NCBI GenBank assembly: GCA_946406035.1
Contig: CAMJJG010000015.1
Location: 1-48,225, forward strand
Direction of reading: 5' to 3'
DNA length: 48,225 nucleotides
Source of the DNA: an uncultured Prevotellaceae bacterium
Lineage (GTDB): Bacteria; Bacteroidota; Bacteroidia; Bacteroidales; Muribaculaceae
In this document: one piece after another, positions 1 to 7,320 of the stretch
Numbering within the stretch: position 1 is the first letter of the stretch
Layout: every line of letters begins with the position of its first letter
Program-made: the position numbers and the translations under genes
Notes under the pieces: model-generated
Told to the model about the DNA's origin: nothing
Seen by the model: only the letters and a program-made list of their open reading frames with translations
Database searches by the model: none

Positions 1-2
1 TC

Positions 3-431
3 TGGCAGAAGGCATCGGCAGTACCAATGACCGAACGTCAGACCCAGATGCTCAACCTCTTTCTTGATGGCTATGAGGCAAAGATAACATCAAAGACTTG
101 GGCAACATTGGCAAAGTGTTCGAAGGACACTGCCATACGTGACATCCAGGACCTCGTGAAAAAGAATGTCCTGATAGAAGACATTCCTGGGGCAAAGCGC
201 CCAAGTTATTCCATCGTATATGATGCAGAAGACATGACGCAGTTCTTCACAGATATAAGCATTACGGAGGAGAATGGCATTCCTTATCTCAATGCTTTAT
301 ATAAAGGTAAGAAAACTATCTGCGAAAGAATTTTAAGGCTCGATGCAGACAGATACCAGAATGGTGATTTGCCTTTGTCCAATCTTCTCAGTAAATACTG
401 CTCGTATATCGTTGCAGGCAATAGGGAATAG
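3..431 (+). CDS. Fic family protein, C-terminal part (5' end outside window)
   Basis: The reading frame is open from base 3 to the stop at 431, so this is the 3' end of a longer gene whose start lies to the left. The residues before the first ATG (WQKASAVP) join smoothly to TERQTQMLN. This matches, from memory of the family, the linker and winged-helix region that follows the Fic domain in Fic/DUF4172-type proteins. The stretch SKTWATLAKCSKDTAIRDI reads as a helix-turn-helix, followed by about 70 less recognisable residues. The HPFxxGNG catalytic motif of Fic (AMP transfer to hydroxyl side chains) would lie upstream and cannot be checked. Codon use is AT-richer than most of the window, which fits an accessory gene. 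The family assignment rests on the winged-helix segment alone. Confidence 0.6.
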   Translation, partial: WQKASAVPMTERQTQMLNLFLDGYEAKITSKTWATLAKCSKDTAIRDIQDLVKKNVLIEDIPGAKRPSYSIVYDAEDMTQFFTDISITEENGIPYLNALYKGKKTICERILRLDADRYQNGDLPLSNLLSKYCSYIVAGNRE

Positions 432-461
432 CATAATAAACAGATAAATCGGGATTTAGTA

Positions 462-1031
462 ATGAATACAGGAATTGAGAGCGGATACATGCCGGCAAGG
501 ACCGGTAAGATATTACAATCAAAATTGGATTCTTTGAAGAGTGAATCCAATTGGACAGGAATGATAAGAATGCTCAAAAGGTATGCGATGAGATATCCTA
601 ATGAATACTATATTTACCAACAATTGGCTGCAACTCTTTATTGTGATAGTGTTTCTCAATTCAAATTAGCCTATAAATATGCAGAGCGCGCGATGAAAAT
701 CGAGCCAGATGATGACCTCAATATATACACTTATGCGTGTGCGCTCTATTATGTTGGCCAGCTTGACAAGTCATTAGAATACTTCACAAAGATTATAAAT
801 AAGGACATACACGAAATAGCATACGGAGAGCATGGAGAGGGGGTTCGGTATGCCAAACAACTGATAAACGACTCTGTTTATATGTCTGGAGTTGTATGTC
901 AGGACATGCATAGATACAATGACGCAAAAGACTTTTTCATGCGCTATATTGAAAGTAAAAAGCCCTTTCAATATAGCGACTTTACTAAAAAACAAGCGAT
1001 GAATCACTTGTTGGAATTGGCAAATAAGTAA
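462..1031 (+). CDS. TPR-like hypothetical protein
   Basis: This 189-residue protein has no signal peptide or membrane segment. Residues about 45-110 look like two degenerate tetratricopeptide helical hairpins: YIYQQLAATLYCD, then AYKYAERAMKIEPDDDLNIY, then the ALYYVGQLDKSLEYF segment. A further hairpin may lie near 150-170 (HRYNDAKDFFMRYIE). Such repeats usually mediate protein-protein contacts, and no enzymatic motif is visible. The gene starts 30 bp after the Fic-type gene on the same strand and is probably co-transcribed with it. Like that gene it is AT-rich compared with the conserved genes to the right. I do not recognise a specific family, and a partner or regulator of the Fic protein would be only a guess. 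Confidence 0.6.
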   Translation: MNTGIESGYMPARTGKILQSKLDSLKSESNWTGMIRMLKRYAMRYPNEYYIYQQLAATLYCDSVSQFKLAYKYAERAMKIEPDDDLNIYTYACALYYVGQLDKSLEYFTKIINKDIHEIAYGEHGEGVRYAKQLINDSVYMSGVVCQDMHRYNDAKDFFMRYIESKKPFQYSDFTKKQAMNHLLELANK

Positions 1032-1130
1032 ATTCCAATTTATCGAAAAACATGAAGATGACATAGAAAAAGATAATTCTGCTGCAAAATCACGCTTAAA
1101 ATGTGCAGAATGAGTCTAAAAAGAGGTGCC

Positions 1131-1266
1131 AGAGCTATAACTAACTTCGTAAGTGGCGATACTCAGTATTGCTTTGCCACCGTGTAGAGCACGGTCGAGG
1201 AGTAAGTTAACTCTGTGACATATCAAGTAAATGAGGGACTTGTCCGTGTGGGCAGGTCCCTCTTTT
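1131..1266 (+). ncRNA. candidate structured small RNA
   Basis: An intergenic stretch can fold into a closed multi-branch structure. AGAG (1131-1134) and TAACTT (1142-1147) can pair with AAGTTA (1204-1209) and CTCT (1211-1214). They enclose two hairpins, GTGGC/GCCAC (1153-1157 with 1176-1180) and CGTG/CACG (1181-1184 with 1190-1193). The element ends in a strong terminator. No TAnnTTTG promoter box was found just upstream, so it could also be a 3' UTR of the TPR-like gene. No known RNA family was recognised. Confidence 0.3.
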
Positions 1267-1269
1267 ATT
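1233..1269 (+). terminator. Rho-independent terminator
   Basis: GAGGGACTTGTCC (1233-1245) pairs with GGGCAGGTCCCTC (1250-1262) over 13 bp with two G-U wobbles, around a GTGT loop. It is followed by TTTTATT. It would end transcripts from the Fic/TPR pair or from the candidate small RNA. Confidence 0.8.
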
Positions 1270-1459
1270 GGGTTCGACGTGCATGTCATACATTTGTGGT
1301 CGTGCTTTCAGCATTGGGAAACGCTGTGAGCTTCAAGTGGGTCAGAGCAGGTCTTTAGACTCGCTCCCAGGCAGGTGGGCCCAGTATATAATCGGCTCGG
1401 GCTATCTGTGTCAGTCAGAGATGAAGGGCACAGAAATGATTTTCCTCCGGGCACTTACT

Positions 1460-2461
1460 CTACTTGAGGAACTCGGCTAGTTTGTTGGCGAGGGCGTCAC
1501 CGGTGAGGTCGCGGGCCTGGATGGTGCCATCGGGGCCAAAGACGATGATGTGGGGTATGCTCTTGATGCCGTAGAGGTCAGAGGGCTCGTTGAGTTGCTG
1601 GGTGCCGATGATGACAGGCCAAGTGATGTTGAGCTCCTCAATGGCCTTGCGGGTGTCGTCGGGGTTGTCCCACACGGCAACGCCAATCACGTCAAACTTG
1701 TCGCCATACTTGGCTGTGAGTGCTTGCAGCTTGGGAATCTCGGCACGACAGGGCGGGCACCAGCTAGCCCAGAAGTCGACGACGGTTATTTTGCCCTTGG
1801 CCACATAGTCCGAGAGTTTCTGAATCGAGCCGTCCTGGGCGGGCACCTGAAAGTCGGTAAACTTCTGTCCCACAGCGGTAACGGTCAGTTGGTGAGAAGC
1901 TCGTTTGATCTTCTTGACGCGCACGAGCTGGGCATACTCGGCGGGTGCCTGCTTGAGTATGTCGTCAATTTGGGACTCGGTAAAGTCCTTGTACATCAAG
2001 TAGTTGCAGAATGCCCAAGGGCCGATGGCATTGTCCTTGTTTTGCTCATAGAGCTTTTTTAACCCTTCGGCATAGCGGGCATCACTCTCGGCCTCGGTGA
2101 TGGTTGAGTCGTTGGCGATCTGTTCCATGTCCTTGCTCCATGCTGCCATCTTGTCGTTGAGTGGGCTGATGGCAGTGCCCTGTGCGATATCGAGTTTGAC
2201 CTCGCCCTGTTCGACGATGAACCCATAGCGGTTGCCGCCAACGAGCAGACGGGCAAAGAATCCCTCGTCGGCAGTGCCCTCAAAGGTGCACATCTGGTTC
2301 TCGACGGTGGCGCTGAGCAGTGTGTCGCCCGTGTCATAGTTGGTCAAGAAGGCGGTCTCGCCATTGGCGCTCTCGTCGGGGAAGGTGACCGTCACTTTAT
2401 ATCCCTTGCTGCACGATGCGAGCAGCAACATGGCTGTAATGAAAAATCCAATTTTCTTCAT
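1460..2461 (-). CDS. TlpA-like thiol:disulfide oxidoreductase lipoprotein
   Basis: This is a 333-residue envelope lipoprotein. A signal peptide ends in the lipobox LLASC (Cys17). An N-terminal domain at about 20-100 resembles DUF4369, and a helical linker at 105-190 resembles those of Bacteroidales TlpA proteins. The C-terminal thioredoxin fold (about 195-333) carries the redox motif WCPPC with Cys235 and Cys238 and the cis-proline of SIPH at 303. Family members reduce or exchange disulfides in periplasmic proteins. The gene is the third in a minus-strand run, 64 bp behind the NagZ-type fusion with no promoter seen in the gap, so it is probably co-transcribed. Its substrate cannot be told from the sequence. 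The next gene has several cysteines in its secreted parts, but a link is speculative. Confidence 0.88.
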   Translation of the reverse strand: MKKIGFFITAMLLLASCSKGYKVTVTFPDESANGETAFLTNYDTGDTLLSATVENQMCTFEGTADEGFFARLLVGGNRYGFIVEQGEVKLDIAQGTAISPLNDKMAAWSKDMEQIANDSTITEAESDARYAEGLKKLYEQNKDNAIGPWAFCNYLMYKDFTESQIDDILKQAPAEYAQLVRVKKIKRASHQLTVTAVGQKFTDFQVPAQDGSIQKLSDYVAKGKITVVDFWASWCPPCRAEIPKLQALTAKYGDKFDVIGVAVWDNPDDTRKAIEELNITWPVIIGTQQLNEPSDLYGIKSIPHIIVFGPDGTIQARDLTGDALANKLAEFLK

Positions 2462-2525
2462 AACAATCGATTGTTGTGTATAGTATCTAATAATAATAAA
2501 TAATCTCTCACAATTTACCTTTGGC

Positions 2526-5500
2526 TTACTGCCTTATAGCCTTGTAGATGAGCGTATTGATGTGGGAACGGGCGCTGATGCGGCCAAAGTTGGGGTTGTT
2601 GCGTGTGGGGCTGACGCGGTTGCTCAAGAAGATGTAGAACATGTCATTCTTGGGGTCCACCCAGAAGCAGGTGCCCGTGAATCCCGTGTGACCATAGGTC
2701 TCGGGTGTTGCCTCGGGGCAGGTGTTGCTCTCGCTGGGGTTGCCCACGACAGGTTTGTCAAATCCCAGTCCGCGATGGCTGTTGGGGCTCTTTTGGGTCG
2801 TAAAGGTCTCGACGGTAGATGCCTTGAGAAGCCTTGCGCCGCCATAGGTACCTCCATTTAGCCACATCTGGAATAGTTTGGCCAGGTCATTGGCGTTGCT
2901 GAATAGTCCGGCATTGCCTTGCACGCCGCCCGAGAAAGCCGCCAGCTCGTCGTGGACGTAGCCGTGGATGTGCTGCCGACGCAGGAAGGTGTCGTTCTCG
3001 GTATAGGCGATCTCGTCGCGTGAATACTTGCTCAGGGGCCTGTAGAGGGTGTGATAGGCTCCAAGAGGCGCGAAGATGTAGTTGTTCACATAGTAGTTGA
3101 GCGGCGAGTGGGTCATGCGCTGCACGGCATCGGCCAGGAGCGAGAAGTTGCAGCAGCTGTAGAGGTATTTCTTCTTGCCCAGCTTGGCGTGGTAGATGCG
3201 GTTCATGACCGAGTCATAGGTTACTCGTCCGCCCCAGATGCCGTCGGCAATGGCGATGTTGAATCTATCGGTCTTGACGGTCGATAGGATGTCGGTGCGC
3301 AGCTTGGCGTCCTTGTGTCCCCATGCCCCGTTCATGACCTTGATGGGGTGGGTGGCATCCTCGGCGCCGGCGATGAGCACTCCGCTGTAGGTTTTGGGGT
3401 CCATCATCATCTTCCACATGTCGAGCGACGCGGGCATGCCCGTCTCGTGATACAGCAGGTCGCGGAAGGTGATGTCTTGCTTGTCGCCGTCGCGCAGGCC
3501 CGGGATGTACTCGCTGGCCTTGTCATCGAGGCGGAACTTGCCATCGTCATAGGCCTTCATCACACCGCTGATGGTGCCGGTGGCCTTGGACACCGACGCA
3601 AGCCCAAAGAGTGTGTTATCGTCCACCTTGATGTTGCTGCCATAGTCGATGGTGCCAAAAGACCCCTTGTATATGACCTTGCCATGGCGGGCGACAATCA
3701 CCTGGCAGCCGGGGAAGGCATGTTGCAGCACGCCCAAACGGCACACCGAGTCGATCTGAGCCGTCAAGCGGTTGTCAAGCCCGACCTCGGCAGGAATGGA
3801 GTAACCCAGGCGGTTGGCGGCATAATGGATGCCGTGGCCGGCATCGTATCGGGTTTTCTTGCCATCAAAGCTCAGCGAGATGGGCAGGTTGCCGTTAGCG
3901 GCATTGCCGCCAAAGATGGTCTGGGCGGCATAGTCCTCGGCGAGCGTCGAGTTGTCGTAGGTGAGCACGACGGCCTTGACGTGCTTGTGGGTGATTGCTT
4001 TGCCAAATTTCTTGATTTCGTAGGGCTTGCACGTGAGCACCGCAATGACGTTCTTGCACTTCCTGGCAACGGTGTCGAGTGCCGTGCGGTTGGCATCGTC
4101 GGCACCGTTGACCTCGACGATGATGGTGTTGAAGTGGCCATCGTGCAGCTGCTCGGCGAGCTGGGCGGCGCTGCCGGCCTTGGCCAGGTCAAAACGCTTC
4201 ACCTGGGCGTAGTCGGCGCAACGGCGGGTGAATGTCGATGCCGTCCCCTTCTCGTTGCCGATGGTGGCCACGGCGATGTGGCGGCTCTGCAGGTTGTGGA
4301 TGGGCAGGATGTTGTCGTTGTTCTTGATGACGGTGATGCTGCCGGCGGTGAGTTGTCGCTTGAGCACCTGGGCATGCTGTGAGTTGACGTCGCTGGCCAG
4401 GTTGGCTGTGTTGACGTGCTGGCGGCTGGTCAGGTTCAGGGCATACTTGTAGCGCAGCATCTTCTTGCAACGCTCGTCGATGACGCTCTGATTGATGGTG
4501 CCCTTGTCAACAGCCCGCATCACGGCGGCGATTTCGTCGCCGATGTTCTCGGGCATGAGCAGCACGTCGTTGCCAGCCAGCAGGGCATTGACACATGCCG
4601 AGCCCTTGAGCATCTGGGTCGCGCCCTTCATGTTCAGCGCATCGGTAAATATGAGGCCGTTAAAGCCCATCTCGTCGTGCAACAGCGAGGCCACACAGTC
4701 GCTCGAGAGGCTAGTGGGAGCCTTGCCGCCATCGATGGCGGGCACGAGCAGGTGGGCCGTGAGGATGCCGCTCAAGCCAGCGTCGATAAACTTGCGGAAC
4801 GGAACCAGCTCGCAAGTGTTGATTTCCTGTAGCGTCTTGTTGATGACTGGTAGTGTCTTGTGAGAGTCCTCGCTGGAGGATCCATGACCGGGAAAGTGCT
4901 TGCCGACGGCCATCACCCCGCCATCCTCGAGGCCTCGCGCAAATGCGATAGCATGCCTGGCCACCAGCTCGGGACTCTCGCCAAACGAGCGGTTGCCAAT
5001 CACGGGATTCAGGGGGTTGTCGTTCACGTCAAGAACCGGGGCAAAGTTGACCTGAATGCCCATGCGACGGCACTGTCGTGCCACCTCGCGACCGTACTCA
5101 TAGAGCAGCATGTCGTCGTCGAGGGCTCCCAGGATGAGGTTGCGCTGGAAGTTGGGCACCTCCTTGAGTCTCATGCCCAGTCCCCACTCGCCATCGATGG
5201 TGATGAGCAGGGGCACCGTGGCGAGCGACTGTGCCAGGTTGGTGACCTCGGCCTGTTCGGCGATAGAACTTTCCTCATAGATGAGTCCGCCCACCAGATG
5301 CCGTGTGACGAGGTCCTTGACCAGGTCGCGTGTGGCATCGTTGCCGCGAGGGGTGACAGCTGCGACGATGAGTTGGCCGATGCGTGCCTGTGGTGACATG
5401 GCCTCAAACACGCTGTCCACCCACTGATTCATGGCCACGGGGTCGACATGATTGAACAGATTGGGCAGTTTAGCCGATTCTCGAGCTGTCGCGCTCATGC

Positions 5501-5549
5501 AGGTGGCCATCACGGCCATTACCATTAAAATCCGATTGAATTTGGTCAT
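2526..5549 (-). CDS. GH3 beta-N-acetylhexosaminidase fused to beta-lactamase-type serine hydrolase
   Basis: This 1007-residue exported protein joins two enzymes. A signal peptide covers about residues 1-22. The GH3 half (about 40-370) has the NagZ signature KHFPGHGSSSEDSH starting at 217, whose Asp/His pair acts as acid/base in NagZ, and the nucleophile Asp303 in FTDALNM. A GH3 C-terminal alpha/beta domain follows (about 395-580). The last 400 residues are a class C beta-lactamase/DD-peptidase fold with Ser652-Val-Ser-Lys655 (SxxK) and His954-Thr-Gly956 in place of KTG. The middle YxN motif reads Tyr797-Ser-Cys. NagZ removes N-acetylglucosamine from muropeptides, so a role in peptidoglycan recycling or remodelling is likely. 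The same fusion type is known in Bacteroidota. It lies 67 bp after the 5'-nucleotidase gene, in the same predicted operon. Confidence 0.9.
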   Translation of the reverse strand: MTKFNRILMVMAVMATCMSATARESAKLPNLFNHVDPVAMNQWVDSVFEAMSPQARIGQLIVAAVTPRGNDATRDLVKDLVTRHLVGGLIYEESSIAEQAEVTNLAQSLATVPLLITIDGEWGLGMRLKEVPNFQRNLILGALDDDMLLYEYGREVARQCRRMGIQVNFAPVLDVNDNPLNPVIGNRSFGESPELVARHAIAFARGLEDGGVMAVGKHFPGHGSSSEDSHKTLPVINKTLQEINTCELVPFRKFIDAGLSGILTAHLLVPAIDGGKAPTSLSSDCVASLLHDEMGFNGLIFTDALNMKGATQMLKGSACVNALLAGNDVLLMPENIGDEIAAVMRAVDKGTINQSVIDERCKKMLRYKYALNLTSRQHVNTANLASDVNSQHAQVLKRQLTAGSITVIKNNDNILPIHNLQSRHIAVATIGNEKGTASTFTRRCADYAQVKRFDLAKAGSAAQLAEQLHDGHFNTIIVEVNGADDANRTALDTVARKCKNVIAVLTCKPYEIKKFGKAITHKHVKAVVLTYDNSTLAEDYAAQTIFGGNAANGNLPISLSFDGKKTRYDAGHGIHYAANRLGYSIPAEVGLDNRLTAQIDSVCRLGVLQHAFPGCQVIVARHGKVIYKGSFGTIDYGSNIKVDDNTLFGLASVSKATGTISGVMKAYDDGKFRLDDKASEYIPGLRDGDKQDITFRDLLYHETGMPASLDMWKMMMDPKTYSGVLIAGAEDATHPIKVMNGAWGHKDAKLRTDILSTVKTDRFNIAIADGIWGGRVTYDSVMNRIYHAKLGKKKYLYSCCNFSLLADAVQRMTHSPLNYYVNNYIFAPLGAYHTLYRPLSKYSRDEIAYTENDTFLRRQHIHGYVHDELAAFSGGVQGNAGLFSNANDLAKLFQMWLNGGTYGGARLLKASTVETFTTQKSPNSHRGLGFDKPVVGNPSESNTCPEATPETYGHTGFTGTCFWVDPKNDMFYIFLSNRVSPTRNNPNFGRISARSHINTLIYKAIRQ

Positions 5550-5616
5550 TGTGTAATAGAAAATGTGATCTGTATTTAGTACTCGCGAGAGGGTGGGGCG
5601 GAAGAGTTAAAATATC

Positions 5617-7134
5617 TTATTTCTTCTGGATTCTCACCTCATTTTTAGCGTCAATTTTCTTGCCGGCGGCTTGCAGTGCCTTGACGTAGGAGAGGATGTG
5701 GTTGCCATACTTCTGGGTATCGACAAACAGGCGCTTGCAGCGGGTCATGGGCGTCATGTAGTCGCCGCCGTTGGCCAGGTAGTCGATGGTGGCAACGACA
5801 TAGGTCTTGCTGGGGTCGATTTTCTTGCCGCCCACGGTGGCCTTGACCAGTTCACCCTTGTCGTTGTAGGTGGCGCGCAGCTCCTTGCTCACGGCATCGC
5901 CGCCGCGGCCGCACATGATCTTGACGCACTCGATGAACTCATTGCCTGGCATCTCGAGCACTACAAACCGGTTGTCAAACGGGAACATCGAGCGTATGAC
6001 ACCCTCGGAGACCGTTCCCTTGGGCATGTCCATGCGAATGCCGCCCTTGTTCATGATGGCGCAATCGATGTGCTTAATGCCCGAGAGCTCCTTGATGATA
6101 TCCATTGTGGCGTCGCTCACCCAGTTCTGGGCGGCATCGCTCGAATTCTTCATGAACCGCGCGCTGGTGCACACGGGGTTGTTCATGATGCTGTCCACAC
6201 CATGGCGGTACTGGTCGAGCCATGCATTCATCGCCGTGTAGCGGCTTGCCTGCTCGTCCCACGAGGCATCGACGTCGATGTGGTTATAGATGATGTCGCC
6301 AGTCTCCAGGTCCAGGTCATAGGTCGATACCAGCTTGCCGCTCTTGCCGTTCTGGCCGATGGGAATGAGCTTGCCGTCGGCATTGGCGATGCGTGACCAC
6401 TCGCTGCCAGGCTTGATGACCGTGTGGGAGTGGGAGCTGATGACCATGTCGATGTAGTGGCTGCGCCCGATGATGAGGGTGTCGTTGGGCTCGCTGGGCT
6501 CATAGCTGCTGTAGCCGATGTGTGACACCATGATGGCATAGTCGACGTGCTGCACCTGCTTGAGGTAGCGTGCGGTGGCGTCGGCCACATCAGGGGCTGA
6601 GAGGTAACGCAGGTTGGCGCAGTTCATGTCGGCAATCAGGCCAGCGGGATTGACGTTGATGCCAAAGAAGCCGACGCGCTTGTCGCCCACGGCCTTGATC
6701 CAGTAGGGCTGGAAGAGTCCGTCGAGCGGTGTGGCGCTGAAGTCATAGTTGGCGCTCATCTTCACAGCGTCCACCTCGCGGTAGTGTGCCGCCAGTTCCT
6801 CCATGCCGTTGTCAAACTCATGGTTTCCCGGGATAATCGCGTCATAGCCGAGCGTGTCCATCAGCGCAAATTCCACATCGCCGCGATAGAGCGAGAAGAA
6901 CAGCGTGCCCTGAACAGCGTCGCCGGCGTGGATGAGCGCCGTGTGGGCGTTGGTGGCCCGCAGGTGGTCATAGATGGCCCTGCGGCGTGCCACACCGCCC
7001 TTGCCGTCGCTGGCGGGGTCGATCTGGCTGTGGGTGTCGTTAACAGCGATAATCATCAGGTGCTCGGCGCGCAGGGCGGGAACGACCATGAGTGCACACA
7101 GGCACATGAGCAGGAGGTAGCGTGATTTTGCCAT
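5617..7134 (-). CDS. Bifunctional metallophosphatase/5'-nucleotidase (UshA type)
   Basis: This 505-residue exported enzyme has the calcineurin-like metal site in its N-terminal half: NDTHS (Asp33, His35), GDAVQG (from 71), GNHEFD (from 103), VSHIG (from 203) and SHSHT (from 234). The C-terminal half ends with the nucleotide-binding YLANGGDY segment typical of 5'-nucleotidases. It should hydrolyse nucleotides or related phosphoesters in the periplasm. I start it at the ATG at 7134 (MAKSRYLLL), which gives a normal signal peptide. An ATG at 7161 would lie only a few bases from the transcription start predicted from the promoter at 7173-7204. It is the first gene of the run leading into the NagZ-type fusion and the TlpA-like gene. 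Many Bacteroidales carry the two halves as separate genes; here they are joined. Confidence 0.9.
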   Translation of the reverse strand: MAKSRYLLLMCLCALMVVPALRAEHLMIIAVNDTHSQIDPASDGKGGVARRRAIYDHLRATNAHTALIHAGDAVQGTLFFSLYRGDVEFALMDTLGYDAIIPGNHEFDNGMEELAAHYREVDAVKMSANYDFSATPLDGLFQPYWIKAVGDKRVGFFGINVNPAGLIADMNCANLRYLSAPDVADATARYLKQVQHVDYAIMVSHIGYSSYEPSEPNDTLIIGRSHYIDMVISSHSHTVIKPGSEWSRIANADGKLIPIGQNGKSGKLVSTYDLDLETGDIIYNHIDVDASWDEQASRYTAMNAWLDQYRHGVDSIMNNPVCTSARFMKNSSDAAQNWVSDATMDIIKELSGIKHIDCAIMNKGGIRMDMPKGTVSEGVIRSMFPFDNRFVVLEMPGNEFIECVKIMCGRGGDAVSKELRATYNDKGELVKATVGGKKIDPSKTYVVATIDYLANGGDYMTPMTRCKRLFVDTQKYGNHILSYVKALQAAGKKIDAKNEVRIQKK

Positions 7135-7172
7135 AATAAAAATAAGGTGTGAAAAGTTCATGTTTCAATCGG

Positions 7173-7204
7173 CAAATTTACAAAACAATTACCAATGTCA
7201 CAAG
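7173..7204 (-). promoter_or_regulatory. Promoter of the 5'-nucleotidase operon
   Basis: On the minus strand TAAATTTG (7180-7173) matches the Bacteroides -7 consensus TAnnTTTG. CTTG (7204-7201), a 3/4 match to the -33 box TTTG, lies 20 nt upstream. The predicted start is near 7166, which favours translation from 7134. Confidence 0.6.
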
Positions 7205-7235
7205 CCTGAAACCCAAACTGGAGAATAAAACATGA

Positions 7236-7281
7236 AAAAAACGGCGACAGCCGCCACTGCCACGAGGGCAGTGCGGCTGTC
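7236..7281 (-). terminator. Rho-independent terminator of the large modular gene
   Basis: Bases 7246-7261 and 7266-7281 form a 15-bp stem with one bulge around an ACGA loop. Read on the minus strand it is followed by GCCG and six T residues (7241-7236). It sits about 40 bp after the stop of the 1689-residue gene. Confidence 0.85.
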
Positions 7282-7320
7282 AGCACGAGTGGATAGTGTG
7301 ATTAGACCGTCAGTCTCTCA

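Larger units (their letters stand above)
1032..1459. other. 428-bp gap between convergent genes
   Basis: No convincing protein gene is seen. The left half (1131-1269) holds nested inverted repeats ending in a strong plus-strand terminator, listed separately. A 70-codon TTG-initiated frame at 1268-1480 has no recognisable domain and runs over the end of the opposite gene, so it is not annotated. The part from 1270 to 1459 shows nothing I can interpret. Confidence 0.5.

Noticed and set aside
1268-1480. A 70-codon frame in the gap before the TlpA-like gene
   Set aside because: It needs a TTG start right after a terminator, has no recognisable domain, and overlaps the end of the opposite gene.
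3315-4382. A 355-codon plus-strand frame inside the NagZ-type fusion gene
   Set aside because: It is fully antisense to a protein with intact catalytic motifs and looks like a shadow frame.
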